From the NCBI GenBank assembly GCA_900129675.1, contig FSRD01000001.1:3275501-3339500 (forward strand): a stretch of DNA of 64,000 bases. Direction: 5' to 3'. Made by a program: the position numbers and the translations under genes. Origin of the DNA: Bradyrhizobium erythrophlei. Its GTDB lineage: Bacteria; Pseudomonadota; Alphaproteobacteria; Rhizobiales; Xanthobacteraceae. The notes beneath the pieces are model-generated. The model was given only the letters and a program-made list of their open reading frames with translations, ran no database searches and was not told where the DNA came from. Below are positions 51,824 through 62,005 of the stretch, in pieces (positions within the stretch are counted from its first letter, which is position 1; each line of letters starts with the position of its first letter).

Positions 51824-52307
51824 AGTTACACCTCCCGCAATACTTTTGGTTGGATGATGCAGCCGCTTGATAATCCCCTTCGGGTTGGAAATGTCCGGGT
51901 CAATGTGAACGGAATCAGGACCAGTGTTGCTCCAACGAACCACACTGGATTAGCGGACTGCCATTGTGTCCTGATCGCGGGCAAGCATATCAGCGAGCAT
52001 CCGCGCCGTACAGGACATCATTCCTGTCATAATTTCATTCGTCGCCCTCGCCCTGGATGGCGGCGCTTTAACCTCCCTCCAATCCGCCGCATCTGCCGGC
52101 ACGGCAGCAGCGGCGAGCACGAAACAGGGTTTCCTTTTGAAATCGTGTCGAAGCGCGTGTGTAGTTGTCATCAGGCTCGAACTCGTGGAGCACGTCCATG
52201 CGAAATCGTCAGATTCGCCGCTTTTGACCGGAGTGGCGATCGCGTATTCCAGGCAACCTGCATTTCGGCCGCCCAAGCTGTCGTTAATCCGTCCGACCGA
52301 CTTCGTA
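51824..52307. other. Intergenic region without a firm gene
   Basis: About 480 bases holding the promoter region of the DUF1326/DUF2182 unit. A 73-codon minus-strand ORF (51950-52171) has a signal-like stretch but no ribosome-binding site, and is not called. Confidence 0.45.
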
Positions 52308-52646
52308 TCAAAGAATATACATTCGCTTGGCTGCGGTAAGCGCGCCGCTGCATCCCGTGCGATCGCCCTTGGCATCCAACCGCTTGGCGCGGGCCATCGT
52401 CGTCGAGAATTCCGATTGCAGGCGCTTTTGGGCCTGCTTCAAGGAAGCGGGTGTTGGCTGCCAGCCAAGTTGGGCGCCAACCGACTGTGGCGCCGTCAAT
52501 CCCGCGTTCGGATTTCCCGCCGACTGGCGTATGGCGGCTTCGAATTGAGCAATGTCTTCGCTGCAAGGACCGGCCTTCGCTACCGGAATACTGAAGCAGA
52601 GCACCGCGCAAACGATCAGTCCCGTCGTTCCCAAAAGTTTTGGCAT
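52308..52646 (-). CDS. Small exported protein, unknown function
   Basis: A 112-residue protein with a signal peptide (residues 1-25, ending PVAKAGP). The mature part is helical (CSEDIAQFEAAIRQSA, GAQLGWQPTPASLKQAQKRL, MARAKRLDAKGDRTGCSGAL) with two cysteines that could form a disulfide. GGAGGCGAGG precedes the ATG. Similar small periplasmic proteins recur in Bradyrhizobium. The role is unknown. Confidence 0.75.
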   Translation of the reverse strand: MPKLLGTTGLIVCAVLCFSIPVAKAGPCSEDIAQFEAAIRQSAGNPNAGLTAPQSVGAQLGWQPTPASLKQAQKRLQSEFSTTMARAKRLDAKGDRTGCSGALTAAKRMYIL

Positions 52647-52879
52647 CGGACCTCGCCTCCCTCATTGCTCAACCTGGGATCGTCATTGATCCCCGCTGTT
52701 ATAGCCCAAATCCGGATTGCCCATAATGATCCTGTGATGCCGCGCGCCTATGCCCGGACGGCGCCGGCCTTGTGAAGTCGCGCGGCTGGATGCACTCTGG
52801 TTCGGCAGTTGATCGCTTCGAGGAGTGAACAGTTGACCGATGCGTGCGGCAAGCGGTCGGCAAACAAGGGGGAGCGCGC

Positions 52880-54202
52880 ATGGCTTCGCTGAATTTTCCG
52901 CTCTGGCTTCGCTTCGTCGTGCTGGTCGGCGCGGTCGGTCTTGCGGCCGGCGCCGGCCTGTTTGCCTATCGGTACTATACCCGCCCGGTGACCTTGAGCG
53001 TAGCGGTCGGCTCGATTGACGGCGAAGCTGCCAAGGCCATGTCGGCCATTGCAAGCCGGCTCGCGACCACCAATGCGGCGGTGCGGCTCAAGGTGGTCGA
53101 CAGCGGCACCGCGCTTGAAGCGGCTAATGCGTTTGCAGCCGGCAAGGTGGATTTGGCCGTGGTTCGCGGCGATGTCGGCGACCTGTCGCAAGCGCGCGCC
53201 GTGGTCGTTGTCAGCCACATGGTCGTCCTCATCGTCGCGCCGCCGGGTTCGAGCGTCGACAGCATGGACAAACTGAAGGGACGCCGTGTCGGGGTGATTA
53301 GCGCGAGCACCAATGCCAAAGTCGTCGAGGTGCTGAGCAAGGAATACGGGTTGGATCGGCAGAAAGTGTTCAAGGATATCGCCTTGACCGATGCCCAGCG
53401 CGCCCTTCAATCGAAAGAGGTTGCAGCACTGCTCGTCGTGATTCCCCTGGCGCAAAAATATTTGTCGCTGGTGCGCGGCTTGTCCCAGCAGGGGTCGAAA
53501 GCGCTGCCGGTGCTGATCCCGGTCGATTCCGCGGCGGCGATCGCCGAAACCGAGCGTGCCTTCGAGAGTTTCGACGTCCCGAAAGGCACCTTGCGCGGCG
53601 CGCCGCCGGTGCCGGATGACGATCTGACCACCCTGCGGACTTCTCTCTATCTGGTTGCGAACAAGAAGCTCGGTTCCGATCTGGTCGCCACACTCACGCA
53701 GACCATCATGAACGTCCGCAGGGATCTGTTGGCCGAGGATCCGATTTTTGGGCAGATCACCGCACCCAGCACCGAGCAGGATGCCTATCTTGCGCTGCAC
53801 CCCGGGGCGGCGGCCGTCTACAACGGCACCCAACAGAGTTTTATGGATGAATACGGCAACTGGATTTATCTGGCGCCGATGGCGCTCGGCGCTGCGGCCA
53901 CCGTGCTTGCCGCGACCTGGAAGTTCCTGGGATTTGGGGCGCCCTTCACCGGACAGGGCCCGCTGGATTCCCTCTATGCCCTCGGGCGCCGGATTCGCAA
54001 AGCCGGGACCGAGGCCGAACTTTTGGAAATCGAGGAGGAAATCGACGCCATTCTCGGGGCGCAACGCGCCAGGACGGCGCGCGGGGACGAGAGCGCAGTG
54101 GATGACGCGACGCTGAATGTCGCCGCCCATCGGCTGGAGGGCTTGATTCACGATCGGCGATCCATGCTTGCGAAGAAGCCCGCCGTGGCCTCTGCCGCCT
54201 GA
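52880..54202 (+). CDS. TAXI family (TRAP-type) solute-binding protein with membrane anchors
   Basis: About 440 residues from the ATG at 52880, with GGGGAG close upstream. A membrane segment (about 10-33) precedes the TAXI-type binding domain (about 40-310: VTLSVAVGSIDGEAAK, VVDSGTALEAANAFAAGKVDLAVVRGD, KLKGRRVGVISASTNAKVVEVL). A second membrane segment follows (about 330-352), then a helical cytoplasmic tail. TAXI proteins normally serve TRAP transporters, but no permease gene is near, and the second membrane helix is unusual. It may be a sensor or a tethered scavenger. Confidence 0.8.
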   Translation: MASLNFPLWLRFVVLVGAVGLAAGAGLFAYRYYTRPVTLSVAVGSIDGEAAKAMSAIASRLATTNAAVRLKVVDSGTALEAANAFAAGKVDLAVVRGDVGDLSQARAVVVVSHMVVLIVAPPGSSVDSMDKLKGRRVGVISASTNAKVVEVLSKEYGLDRQKVFKDIALTDAQRALQSKEVAALLVVIPLAQKYLSLVRGLSQQGSKALPVLIPVDSAAAIAETERAFESFDVPKGTLRGAPPVPDDDLTTLRTSLYLVANKKLGSDLVATLTQTIMNVRRDLLAEDPIFGQITAPSTEQDAYLALHPGAAAVYNGTQQSFMDEYGNWIYLAPMALGAAATVLAATWKFLGFGAPFTGQGPLDSLYALGRRIRKAGTEAELLEIEEEIDAILGAQRARTARGDESAVDDATLNVAAHRLEGLIHDRRSMLAKKPAVASAA

Positions 54203-54217
54203 GCCGGGCGCCGAAAT

Positions 54218-57200
54218 CTACAGCTTCAGCACATCCGCATACACCAGCCGCTGCTGCGATTGGCCCGCGGTGCCGGTCTGGTAGATCTCGAACTCCTCGA
54301 GCCGCAGCCGGAACGCGCGTGTGCCGCGCGGCGCCGGCAAAGTGATGGGCGAAGTCCACAGCGTGGTCGCTCCCGGCCCCTTGATCGGCGTCAGCGTTTG
54401 TGTCGACAGCGGCACCCACGCGGCATCGCCGGTGGCGTTCCTGGCCTGGGCTTCGAGCGTTACCCGCAGCAATGATTGGGCGGTGTTCGCGAACAGCACG
54501 CCGGTCACCGCCAATTGCAGCAGCGTCGGGTCGAAGCCGTCGAAGGCGATGCTCGCGGCGCGTTCCGGCACCAGCTGCACGTAGTCGGCGAGCACGACGC
54601 GCGAGAGGTGCGCGTCGGGCAGCGACTTCGGCTGGTAGCGCGCCAGCGCCAGGCGGATGAAGGGGAAATACGCGATGCCGGAATCGAGCTCGATGTCGCA
54701 ATACCACAATTGCCGGTCGGCGTCGTAACCGACGGAATGTCCCGCCACCGAGATCGGTATGTTGCCGAAGCCCGGCGGCCATTCCAGCGTGAGCCCGCTG
54801 GCAATGTCGACTGCGTTGCGGAAATGCTGCGGCAGCGGCACCGCTTGCGACGGCGGCGGCGGCGCGTCCCAGATTGGGTCCATGCCCCACTGCGTCACGA
54901 CGGCCGACAAATAGTCGGGGACGGTGAACGCAGTGAAGCTGGCTTGCTGCGGCGGCACGCAGCCCCACAGCACGACGCCCAAAAGCTCGCCCGCGCCCGA
55001 GGAGAACCACGGCCGATCGAGATAGACCCTGAGCCCGCCGCCGCGCGCGCTGACGCTCCACGTGCCCTCGGTCTTGTCGGACCAGCCGAAGGTCGGCAGC
55101 ACGTACAACACCTTGGGCGCCGCCGGGCGCGCGGTGTTGAGGATGTCGAGCGTCAGGGGCATGGAGTCGCGGGTGAAGTCGCTGGCCGGCCGCGTCAGGC
55201 TGTCGGCAAAATATTCGCGGAAGCGCGAGGTCGCCGTGGCGACATAGGTGACGCTGCGATATCGGGTATCGTGAAACTCGTGGGCGCCGTCGATCTTCTG
55301 CGAGGTCGCGGCGCGGTCGACGGGAATTTCGAAGGCGCGGGTTTGCGCAGGCGGCGTCTTCGGCTGCGGGCCGGGGCCGCCGTCGTCGATGGTCTCGACC
55401 CAGCTCGCATTGATGTCGAGCTTGATCGTGCTCGTGCCGCTCAGCGGAATGTCGTCGGTCAGCCGGGCCTTGGTGTCGCCGAGCACGCGCGCGGCGGCCA
55501 GATCCTGGAATTGCGGCTCGATCAGCGGCTGCTGCACCGCGTGCACCAAGGTCAGGACCCGCGGCGGCGTCAGCATCCAGTGCCCGCCATTGTCGGCCAG
55601 TTGCTGCAGCACCGCGAGATTGGGCGGGCCAGCTTCCAGGATCCAGCCCCAGATCGCCAGCTTCGCCAGCGCGTCGGCGGTGGGATAGCAGCTCAGCACC
55701 ACCGCGATCTCATCCGCCTTGGCGATCCGCACGGTCAGGAAGCGCTCATGCGCCGTCTCGGTCAGCACCGGCGCGCCGGCGCCTTCCGCCAGCACGATGC
55801 GGAACGGCCGCTCGTTCGGCCATGTCCCGGTGAAGGGAACGGTGAAGACCGTGCCCGCTGCTACGCCGGGAAGGTTGACGAAAGCGACGCCGGCCGCGAG
55901 CGGATCCGGCAGGTAAGGCAGCACAAGCTGCGCCTCGGGATGCGGCACCGGCTGGTCGGGATGCGCGGGGTCGACGCCGAGATCGCCGTCCTTCTGCGTC
56001 AGCATGGTGTAGACGGTCTTGTCGAGCCCCGTCGGCGTGTCGAACATGCCGTGCACCTCGGCCGTCTCCTGCGACACTTTTGCGGGCGCGAGGTGGCGTT
56101 CGGGGGGCGCTGCGGCCGGCGTGTTGAAGTTGCTGCGGATGACGATGCGGTCGACGGATTCGCCGGGCGTCGTGGTCGGGCTCAGCGCCGCACGCAGCAC
56201 CACTACGGGCGCCGCGATCGGCTCATAGCGCAGATAGGGCACCGGCTGCGGCGGAATGCTGAAAGAGGCGTGGATCGACGCGTCGGGCGGCAGGCTGTTG
56301 CCGGCGAGGTCGACGGCACGCGCGCGGAATTGGTAGCTGGCGCCGAACCGCAGCCGCGGCAGCCTATTGTCGTTGGGCGTCAGGACCGGCTTGAACGTCA
56401 CCACCAGCTTGAACTCGGTCTGCGCCGGGTTCTCTGGCGTCGCCGCGGTGTCGCTCGGGCCCACCGTCTTGCCGATCCGCGGCACCGCGAGGCTCCAGCC
56501 GGCCCAGCGGAACAGCGATTCCGGCAGATAGAGATCCGGCGATGTGCCATCGGCCGATTGGCTGGTGGCGAGCGCGGTAAAACCTTCGTCCGGATCGAGG
56601 TGGCGGACGAGGTTGACGTTCTGGAAATCGTAGGTGCCGTCGCGCCGGCACAGCGAATGCCATTTGCCGCTCAGGCTGTCCCAGACATCGATGCGATAGC
56701 CGCGCGTGAGGTCGTCGGCGGCAAGCACCGGCCCGTTCTGCGGGTTGGCGACGATGGCGCCGTTTTGCGCGCTCGCGGCGCCGAAGCGGTCATGCAGCTG
56801 CACCGCGCGTCCCTGGCGGGTGGCGGCGAAGCCGGCGGAGCGCAACGAGGGAAAGCCGAAGCGCTTGGCGCTGCCAGGGGTTCGCGTGACATGGTCGAGG
56901 CGGCCGAGGTTGAAGGCGAAGTCGAGCATCTTGTGCGCGGCGCCATCCACGTCGACCTCGACCGCATCGTAGTCGCCGCCGCCAAGCTGCAGCATGCCGT
57001 CGGCGACCTCGGTGCCTGCCGCCGGCTGGAAACGCCGGCGCGTCGTGTCGACCTGATAGGCGGTCCATGGAGACATCGGCGCCGGTCCCGCGAGCTGCGG
57101 CATGACCTGGATGTTTCCGGCCGCCGGAACGGTCGTCGGCAGCTCCAGGTCGACCACCAATCCGAGCCGCCGCAGCAGCTCCGGATATTGCGAGAGCCGG

Positions 57201-57889
57201 CTCACCACGTCGTGGAAATCGAGTTTTGGCAAGGTCTGCTTTTGCAGCGGCGCCGGCGTGCCGTGGGGATTCCGCCGCGACAGGAACTGATGGAAGGTGC
57301 GGACCTGGTAGAAATCGGTGGCGGGTGTACCGAAGGCGGGCGGGATGGCGTGGCCGTCCAACAGCCGGACTTCGATCGCGGCAGCGGTGCGCTGTTCGAG
57401 CTCGGGCAGCACCAGGGAGATCGTAACGAGGTCGGTGATGGTGCGCGGCGAATCCTCGAAATTGAGATCGCCGCGCGTCGGCGGCCGGTCCGGCGTTTGT
57501 ATCGCCACCGCCTGGTAGGCGTTCTTCAGGAACGCCAGCACTTTGCGCACGGGATAGGAGCGGATGTTCTGCGTCGTGCGCTGCTCGAATTGGTAGGAGC
57601 GCACATAGGTGTCCTTGTTGAACAGCGCCGCCCACAGCGGCGATTCCAGCGGAATCGTGGACGCGCGTGTCACCGTGAATGCCGGCCCGCCCTGAACCTG
57701 CACCTTGAACTGCAGCGGCCCGATGGTCGCCGGCCAGTCCTGCAGCTGCGGGAAGAACTGCTGCAGCGTGCCGTCGACGCCATTGTCGGTCACCAGCCGC
57801 GGCGAGAGATAGACCGACAGCACGAGCTTGTCGCCGGCGGTCGTGAAGCCGTTGGGCAGCGCGGTCCACATCATGTTGCGAATACTCAT
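54218..57889 (-). CDS. Giant protein of unknown function (1223 residues)
   Basis: A single open frame of 1223 codons starting at the ATG at 57889, with AAGGAG upstream. No signal peptide or membrane helix is visible. The protein is rich in predicted beta strands and Pro linkers; one stretch (about 515-560, FGASYQFRARAVDLAGNSL) resembles a fibronectin type III or Ig-like strand pattern. No enzyme motif was recognised. The start lies 12 bases after the stop of the upstream giant gene, so they are surely co-transcribed. Codon use is like that of the rest of the window. Confidence 0.8.
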   Translation of the reverse strand: MSIRNMMWTALPNGFTTAGDKLVLSVYLSPRLVTDNGVDGTLQQFFPQLQDWPATIGPLQFKVQVQGGPAFTVTRASTIPLESPLWAALFNKDTYVRSYQFEQRTTQNIRSYPVRKVLAFLKNAYQAVAIQTPDRPPTRGDLNFEDSPRTITDLVTISLVLPELEQRTAAAIEVRLLDGHAIPPAFGTPATDFYQVRTFHQFLSRRNPHGTPAPLQKQTLPKLDFHDVVSRLSQYPELLRRLGLVVDLELPTTVPAAGNIQVMPQLAGPAPMSPWTAYQVDTTRRRFQPAAGTEVADGMLQLGGGDYDAVEVDVDGAAHKMLDFAFNLGRLDHVTRTPGSAKRFGFPSLRSAGFAATRQGRAVQLHDRFGAASAQNGAIVANPQNGPVLAADDLTRGYRIDVWDSLSGKWHSLCRRDGTYDFQNVNLVRHLDPDEGFTALATSQSADGTSPDLYLPESLFRWAGWSLAVPRIGKTVGPSDTAATPENPAQTEFKLVVTFKPVLTPNDNRLPRLRFGASYQFRARAVDLAGNSLPPDASIHASFSIPPQPVPYLRYEPIAAPVVVLRAALSPTTTPGESVDRIVIRSNFNTPAAAPPERHLAPAKVSQETAEVHGMFDTPTGLDKTVYTMLTQKDGDLGVDPAHPDQPVPHPEAQLVLPYLPDPLAAGVAFVNLPGVAAGTVFTVPFTGTWPNERPFRIVLAEGAGAPVLTETAHERFLTVRIAKADEIAVVLSCYPTADALAKLAIWGWILEAGPPNLAVLQQLADNGGHWMLTPPRVLTLVHAVQQPLIEPQFQDLAAARVLGDTKARLTDDIPLSGTSTIKLDINASWVETIDDGGPGPQPKTPPAQTRAFEIPVDRAATSQKIDGAHEFHDTRYRSVTYVATATSRFREYFADSLTRPASDFTRDSMPLTLDILNTARPAAPKVLYVLPTFGWSDKTEGTWSVSARGGGLRVYLDRPWFSSGAGELLGVVLWGCVPPQQASFTAFTVPDYLSAVVTQWGMDPIWDAPPPPSQAVPLPQHFRNAVDIASGLTLEWPPGFGNIPISVAGHSVGYDADRQLWYCDIELDSGIAYFPFIRLALARYQPKSLPDAHLSRVVLADYVQLVPERAASIAFDGFDPTLLQLAVTGVLFANTAQSLLRVTLEAQARNATGDAAWVPLSTQTLTPIKGPGATTLWTSPITLPAPRGTRAFRLRLEEFEIYQTGTAGQSQQRLVYADVLKL

Positions 57890-57901
57890 GGCCTTCGCTC
57901 C

Positions 57902-60900
57902 TTACGCGGCGAACGCGTCGCAATACTCGTTCCAGTCTCCGGGCGCGATCAGATCGGCAAACGAAACGGTCGGGTCGCCGAACTCGCGCCGCAGCGACAG
58001 CGACACCGAGGCGCTGAACATCAGCACGTCCACTTCCACGGTGACGGAGGCCTCGCCGGCGATCTTGCAGGCGGCGCCGCCGCCGGCGGGATAGAAGGTG
58101 AAGCCGAGGTAGAACTCGACCGAGAGCGTGATCAGCCCGAGCACGTTGGCGGAGCCGCCGGCGCGCAGGTATCCCGTGAGCTGCGAGTGCTGGGTGGCGA
58201 AGTCGAGCTTCAGATAGACGCCCGCCATGATGTGGACGTTGGCGCTGGCCACCACCAGATCGATCGAGACGTTGGCGCCGAACTCGATAGATGCCTCCAG
58301 CATCTCGATGCCGTCGGGGCCAAGCTCCAGCCCGAAGAATCCGCCGCCGCCGAGCAGCGACACGCTCACCAGGAACGGATGCTGGCGCTCGCTGAAGGCG
58401 AAGCGGAAGCGGATCGGAGCGCCGACGAACGACAGCTCCAGCGCGGCGCCGAGGCGAATGTTCTCGATGCTGAAGACGCCGACGCCGATGCTGGGGATCG
58501 CCAGCGAGTATCCGACCGTCACCACCTGCGGCGTCACCTCGATCGCCGGAGGGTCGGAGAAGCCGCTGGAGGGAATGAGTTGCTGCAGCTGGTTCAGGAA
58601 CGCCAGATCGCCCTCGAAACTGACGTCGCCCAAATTGGCGCTGAGGTCGAGCTTCTTGCCGGGGGAAGCGGTGAAGTCGACCGAGTTGAAATGGAGCTTG
58701 ATGACGCTGAGCAGTTCGAGGTCGAAACTGCGCATATGCCCGGTGACCGTCGCATCCGGCGTTCCGCCGCCGATCGGCGTGGTAATGACGACGTCGAGCT
58801 CCAGATTCTTGGGCGCGTCGGGCGCGGTGAAATGCAAATTGGCGACGCCGCTCGGCGGGCTCGGCCAGTCCTTTACATCGGGCTTCCACGCCAGCGTGGT
58901 GACGATCTGGGTGGGCGATCGGGTGGTCACGAGCTGCGGCGCCTTCTCCGGCGCTCCGGTGATATCCAGGATCTCCTGGATGACGTCGGAGAGCGGAACG
59001 ACGCCGAGCAGCTTGGCGTCGGCGATGGCGCCAAAATACTGTTTCGGATCGAATTTGCCCTGGGCGAAGGTGTCGAGCGCGCCGCCGGCGCCGGAGACCG
59101 TGCCGAAATCGCGCGACAGGCCGCCTACGTTCAAATTCGGCGTGGCGACGCCGCCGGTCTTGTCGCCGCCGAAGGCGACGCCGAGCGCATTGACCAGCTG
59201 AATGAAAACGCCGCCCTTGTCGAAATTGCTTTGGACATAATTCGGATAGAACACGATCTGAACCGGGCTGGACGCGCCGGTGACCTGTTGCAGCGCCGGG
59301 ATGGTCACTTGTGCCGCCGATGTCGTATCGAGGATGGGATAGAAGATCGGCTGACCCGGCGGCGGCGGAATAAAGACGTTGAAGAGCGCGGCGTTGAAGG
59401 TCATGGTCGACGTGTTGAACGTCGTGCCGCCAGGCTTGGTGCTGGCCGCGAAGGCGATCGACTGGCCACCCATGTCGCGCTGGCGGATCGAAAGATCGGA
59501 GCCGGTGTAGAGCGCGTACCCGCCGGTCTGCGACTGCATGTCGCTCAGCGCGATCACCAGCGGCATCGAGAAGTCTGAATTATTGCCGTCCCAGTCGGTC
59601 GCGACGATGTGGAACAGGAACGGCTGTCCGCTGACCGTCGGGATGAAATAATTCCAGTTGCCGCCGGGCGGCGTGTCGAGATTGGGCGTCACCAGCGTCG
59701 TGATGCGAATCTTCTTGAACGGAAAGTTGCGGCCGCCGCTCGCCGTCGTCGTCGCCAGAAAAGTGTAGTCCTTCTCCGGCTCGGTGATCACGACGTAGTG
59801 GCGCTGCATCTGATAGGCGGCGGTGGGGCCTGCGGGGTTATCGAGAAATTTGCGCTCGGTCACCTTGACCCGCACCGCGCGGTTGCCGACGGGACAGGCA
59901 AACGCCGCGTCGATCACCTTGACGTAATTATCCCGGCCTGTGGCCGCGCGGTGGCGCCATCCCACGATCGTAAAGGCGCCGCCGGGGGGCCAGCGTCCGT
60001 CGAGGTCGAGCCAGGCGCCCAGCGACGACAGCATCAGGCGGTCGACCTGGACGGCCTTCGGCGGCAATTGCGGATTCGAGAAGTCCGACGAACGCACCAC
60101 GATTTGGTCGCGGTCCATCGTGCTCAGCGACATCAGGAAAGGTGAGGAGTCCGTCGTGGGCGGCGGCCCGGGCCTATAGTCGGGAGACCACAGCGCGCGC
60201 ACCGTCCGCGTTGCCGGGGACTGCTCGTCGACGATGGGCACGCCACGCTGGATCTTCTTGACCCCGAGCCGGGTGTGCCAGAGCTCGGTCTGGGTGCCGT
60301 GCGTGACCGCGTCGGTCTGATTGGCCCAGCCGGCGGTGGCATTGGGCGAGAGAAACAGCGACCACGGCGCTTCGATCGCCGTCTCCGTCGGCAGCGGCGG
60401 CGTCGGCGCCGGACCGTTCGCCGGCTGGGGCGGCGGATCGGGCAACGCCGCGGCGCGCGACACGTTGAGATCGTAGGCCGCCCATTGCAGCAGGCCCGCG
60501 AGGTCGTACGGCACCTGGCTCACGCCGGCGCCGAGCTTGAAGACGAGGCGACTCGGCCCCGCCGCCAGCGCCTGTACCGGAGGACTCGCCGGCAGCGGCG
60601 GCGGCACCTCGGGAAAGGCCTGGTCGACGATATTCTGTGGCCCGTTGAAGCGCGCGGTCAGCAATCCGTCGGCGGTGGCGTCGATGCGCGCAAGGCGCGG
60701 CGCCAGCCCGCCGCCGCCTTCGAGCGCGAGATTGCCGAACAGAAAATCGAGCGCCAGCAAATCGTCGCGCCGCAGCAGCGCCACGGCGAATTCCGGCAGC
60801 GACAGCGTCGGCTGTGTGGCAATAGCGGCGGCGGCCAGCACGCCCCAGCCCGGTGTCGTGCCCGGCTTGGCCACGAAGTTCAGCCGCGACGTTCCGCTGA

Positions 60901-62005
60901 GCGGCAACGGCTTTGCCGCGGCGGCGCCGGCGAGCGGCGCGGCCGCCTGCAGCAACGCCGGCGCGCAGCGGTCCGTGCTCACCGTGCCGCCGGTCGCATC
61001 GAACTCGAAGGCGGAAGCGCCGACGGGGTTGCCGACCTGGAGCGCAAAACCGTCGCGTTGCAGCCATAGCGGGGTTGCCGGAAACTGAGCGGAAAGAAAC
61101 GTCTGGTTGGTCTCGAAATCGATGGCAAAGCGCGCCGCGCCGAGCGGGACGATCAGCGCATGGCCGTCGAGATTGGTGATACTGCCGCCGGGCGCGAAGG
61201 CGAGCTTGTCGGTGCTGGTCGATTGCGCCAGCAGCGTGTGGTCCACGTCCGTCGCCGAGTTCTCGCCGGCCTCGATGTCGATTTCGTCGAACAGGTTTGG
61301 TTGCGGCGTCAGCGTGCCGATATCGAGCGCGAGCGGCGACGGCTTCAGGTCCCAGTTGAGGCTGCCGCGGTGCAACGTCATCAGCGTGCGCTTCTGCTTG
61401 GGCGCGCTGCGCAGGCTCGGCTGCCCCGGCGTCAGCACGCGGAGCAGGAAGCTGTTGGCGGATTGCGATGTGGCGCCGAGCCCTGTGACGGCCGCGATGC
61501 CATTGCCGGCATAGGTCGTCTGCCATTCTGGCGCAAACATCGCGGAGGCGGCGTTCTGAAGGGTGAGCTTGCCGGCGGCACCGAGCGTGCAGGCGGTCGC
61601 GGCGAGGGTGACCGGCGAAGCCAGCCGCTGACTGCCGGCGAGCCAGCGCTCCAGCACGGCTTGACCATGAAAGCCGCCCAGCGACATGGCCATGTCCATC
61701 GGTGTGCCGGTTGCGGTCTTCGCTGCGAGCGTCATGACGAAATCCGCCGTCAGGCTCGTCCCGGCGTAGAGCGCGCCCTTCAACTCGATGCGATACCCTG
61801 TCAGCAGTGGACCGTAGGTCAGGACCGGAGTGCCGCCGAACCACTTCTCATCGACAAGCCAGCGGAGCACACCATTGAGCTTGAAGCCGACGAGGCCGGG
61901 GCCGGTGACGATTTGCACGGTTCCGGGCAATGGAAGCGGGATCGGCGGCGGCTCGGGGATCAGCGTGGCAAGATCGCCGCGCAGGAGCGTCAGGTTCAGT
62001 GGCAT
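57902..62005 (-). CDS. Giant beta-rich protein of unknown function (about 1367 residues)
   Basis: About 1367 residues from the ATG at 62005, with AGGAGG eight bases upstream. No signal peptide. The N-terminal two thirds are beta-rich with Pro-rich linkers (for example PEPPPIPLPLPGTVQ near residue 18). The last 300 residues show a long run of alternating polar and hydrophobic strands with many Gly (EASIEFGANVSIDLVVASAN, GVYLKLDFATQHSQLTGYLR), as in a beta-solenoid or barrel. I recognise no family. It is the first gene of the giant pair. Confidence 0.8.
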   Translation of the reverse strand: MPLNLTLLRGDLATLIPEPPPIPLPLPGTVQIVTGPGLVGFKLNGVLRWLVDEKWFGGTPVLTYGPLLTGYRIELKGALYAGTSLTADFVMTLAAKTATGTPMDMAMSLGGFHGQAVLERWLAGSQRLASPVTLAATACTLGAAGKLTLQNAASAMFAPEWQTTYAGNGIAAVTGLGATSQSANSFLLRVLTPGQPSLRSAPKQKRTLMTLHRGSLNWDLKPSPLALDIGTLTPQPNLFDEIDIEAGENSATDVDHTLLAQSTSTDKLAFAPGGSITNLDGHALIVPLGAARFAIDFETNQTFLSAQFPATPLWLQRDGFALQVGNPVGASAFEFDATGGTVSTDRCAPALLQAAAPLAGAAAAKPLPLSGTSRLNFVAKPGTTPGWGVLAAAAIATQPTLSLPEFAVALLRRDDLLALDFLFGNLALEGGGGLAPRLARIDATADGLLTARFNGPQNIVDQAFPEVPPPLPASPPVQALAAGPSRLVFKLGAGVSQVPYDLAGLLQWAAYDLNVSRAAALPDPPPQPANGPAPTPPLPTETAIEAPWSLFLSPNATAGWANQTDAVTHGTQTELWHTRLGVKKIQRGVPIVDEQSPATRTVRALWSPDYRPGPPPTTDSSPFLMSLSTMDRDQIVVRSSDFSNPQLPPKAVQVDRLMLSSLGAWLDLDGRWPPGGAFTIVGWRHRAATGRDNYVKVIDAAFACPVGNRAVRVKVTERKFLDNPAGPTAAYQMQRHYVVITEPEKDYTFLATTTASGGRNFPFKKIRITTLVTPNLDTPPGGNWNYFIPTVSGQPFLFHIVATDWDGNNSDFSMPLVIALSDMQSQTGGYALYTGSDLSIRQRDMGGQSIAFAASTKPGGTTFNTSTMTFNAALFNVFIPPPPGQPIFYPILDTTSAAQVTIPALQQVTGASSPVQIVFYPNYVQSNFDKGGVFIQLVNALGVAFGGDKTGGVATPNLNVGGLSRDFGTVSGAGGALDTFAQGKFDPKQYFGAIADAKLLGVVPLSDVIQEILDITGAPEKAPQLVTTRSPTQIVTTLAWKPDVKDWPSPPSGVANLHFTAPDAPKNLELDVVITTPIGGGTPDATVTGHMRSFDLELLSVIKLHFNSVDFTASPGKKLDLSANLGDVSFEGDLAFLNQLQQLIPSSGFSDPPAIEVTPQVVTVGYSLAIPSIGVGVFSIENIRLGAALELSFVGAPIRFRFAFSERQHPFLVSVSLLGGGGFFGLELGPDGIEMLEASIEFGANVSIDLVVASANVHIMAGVYLKLDFATQHSQLTGYLRAGGSANVLGLITLSVEFYLGFTFYPAGGGAACKIAGEASVTVEVDVLMFSASVSLSLRREFGDPTVSFADLIAPGDWNEYCDAFAA

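Noticed and set aside
51950..52171. 73-codon minus-strand ORF with a signal-like Ala-rich stretch
   Set aside because: No ribosome-binding site and no recognisable domain.
54476..59578. 1700-codon plus-strand ORF opposite the two giant genes
   Set aside because: It spans two minus-strand genes with good ribosome-binding sites, and its sequence is a repetitive Arg/Gly/Asp/Val shadow.
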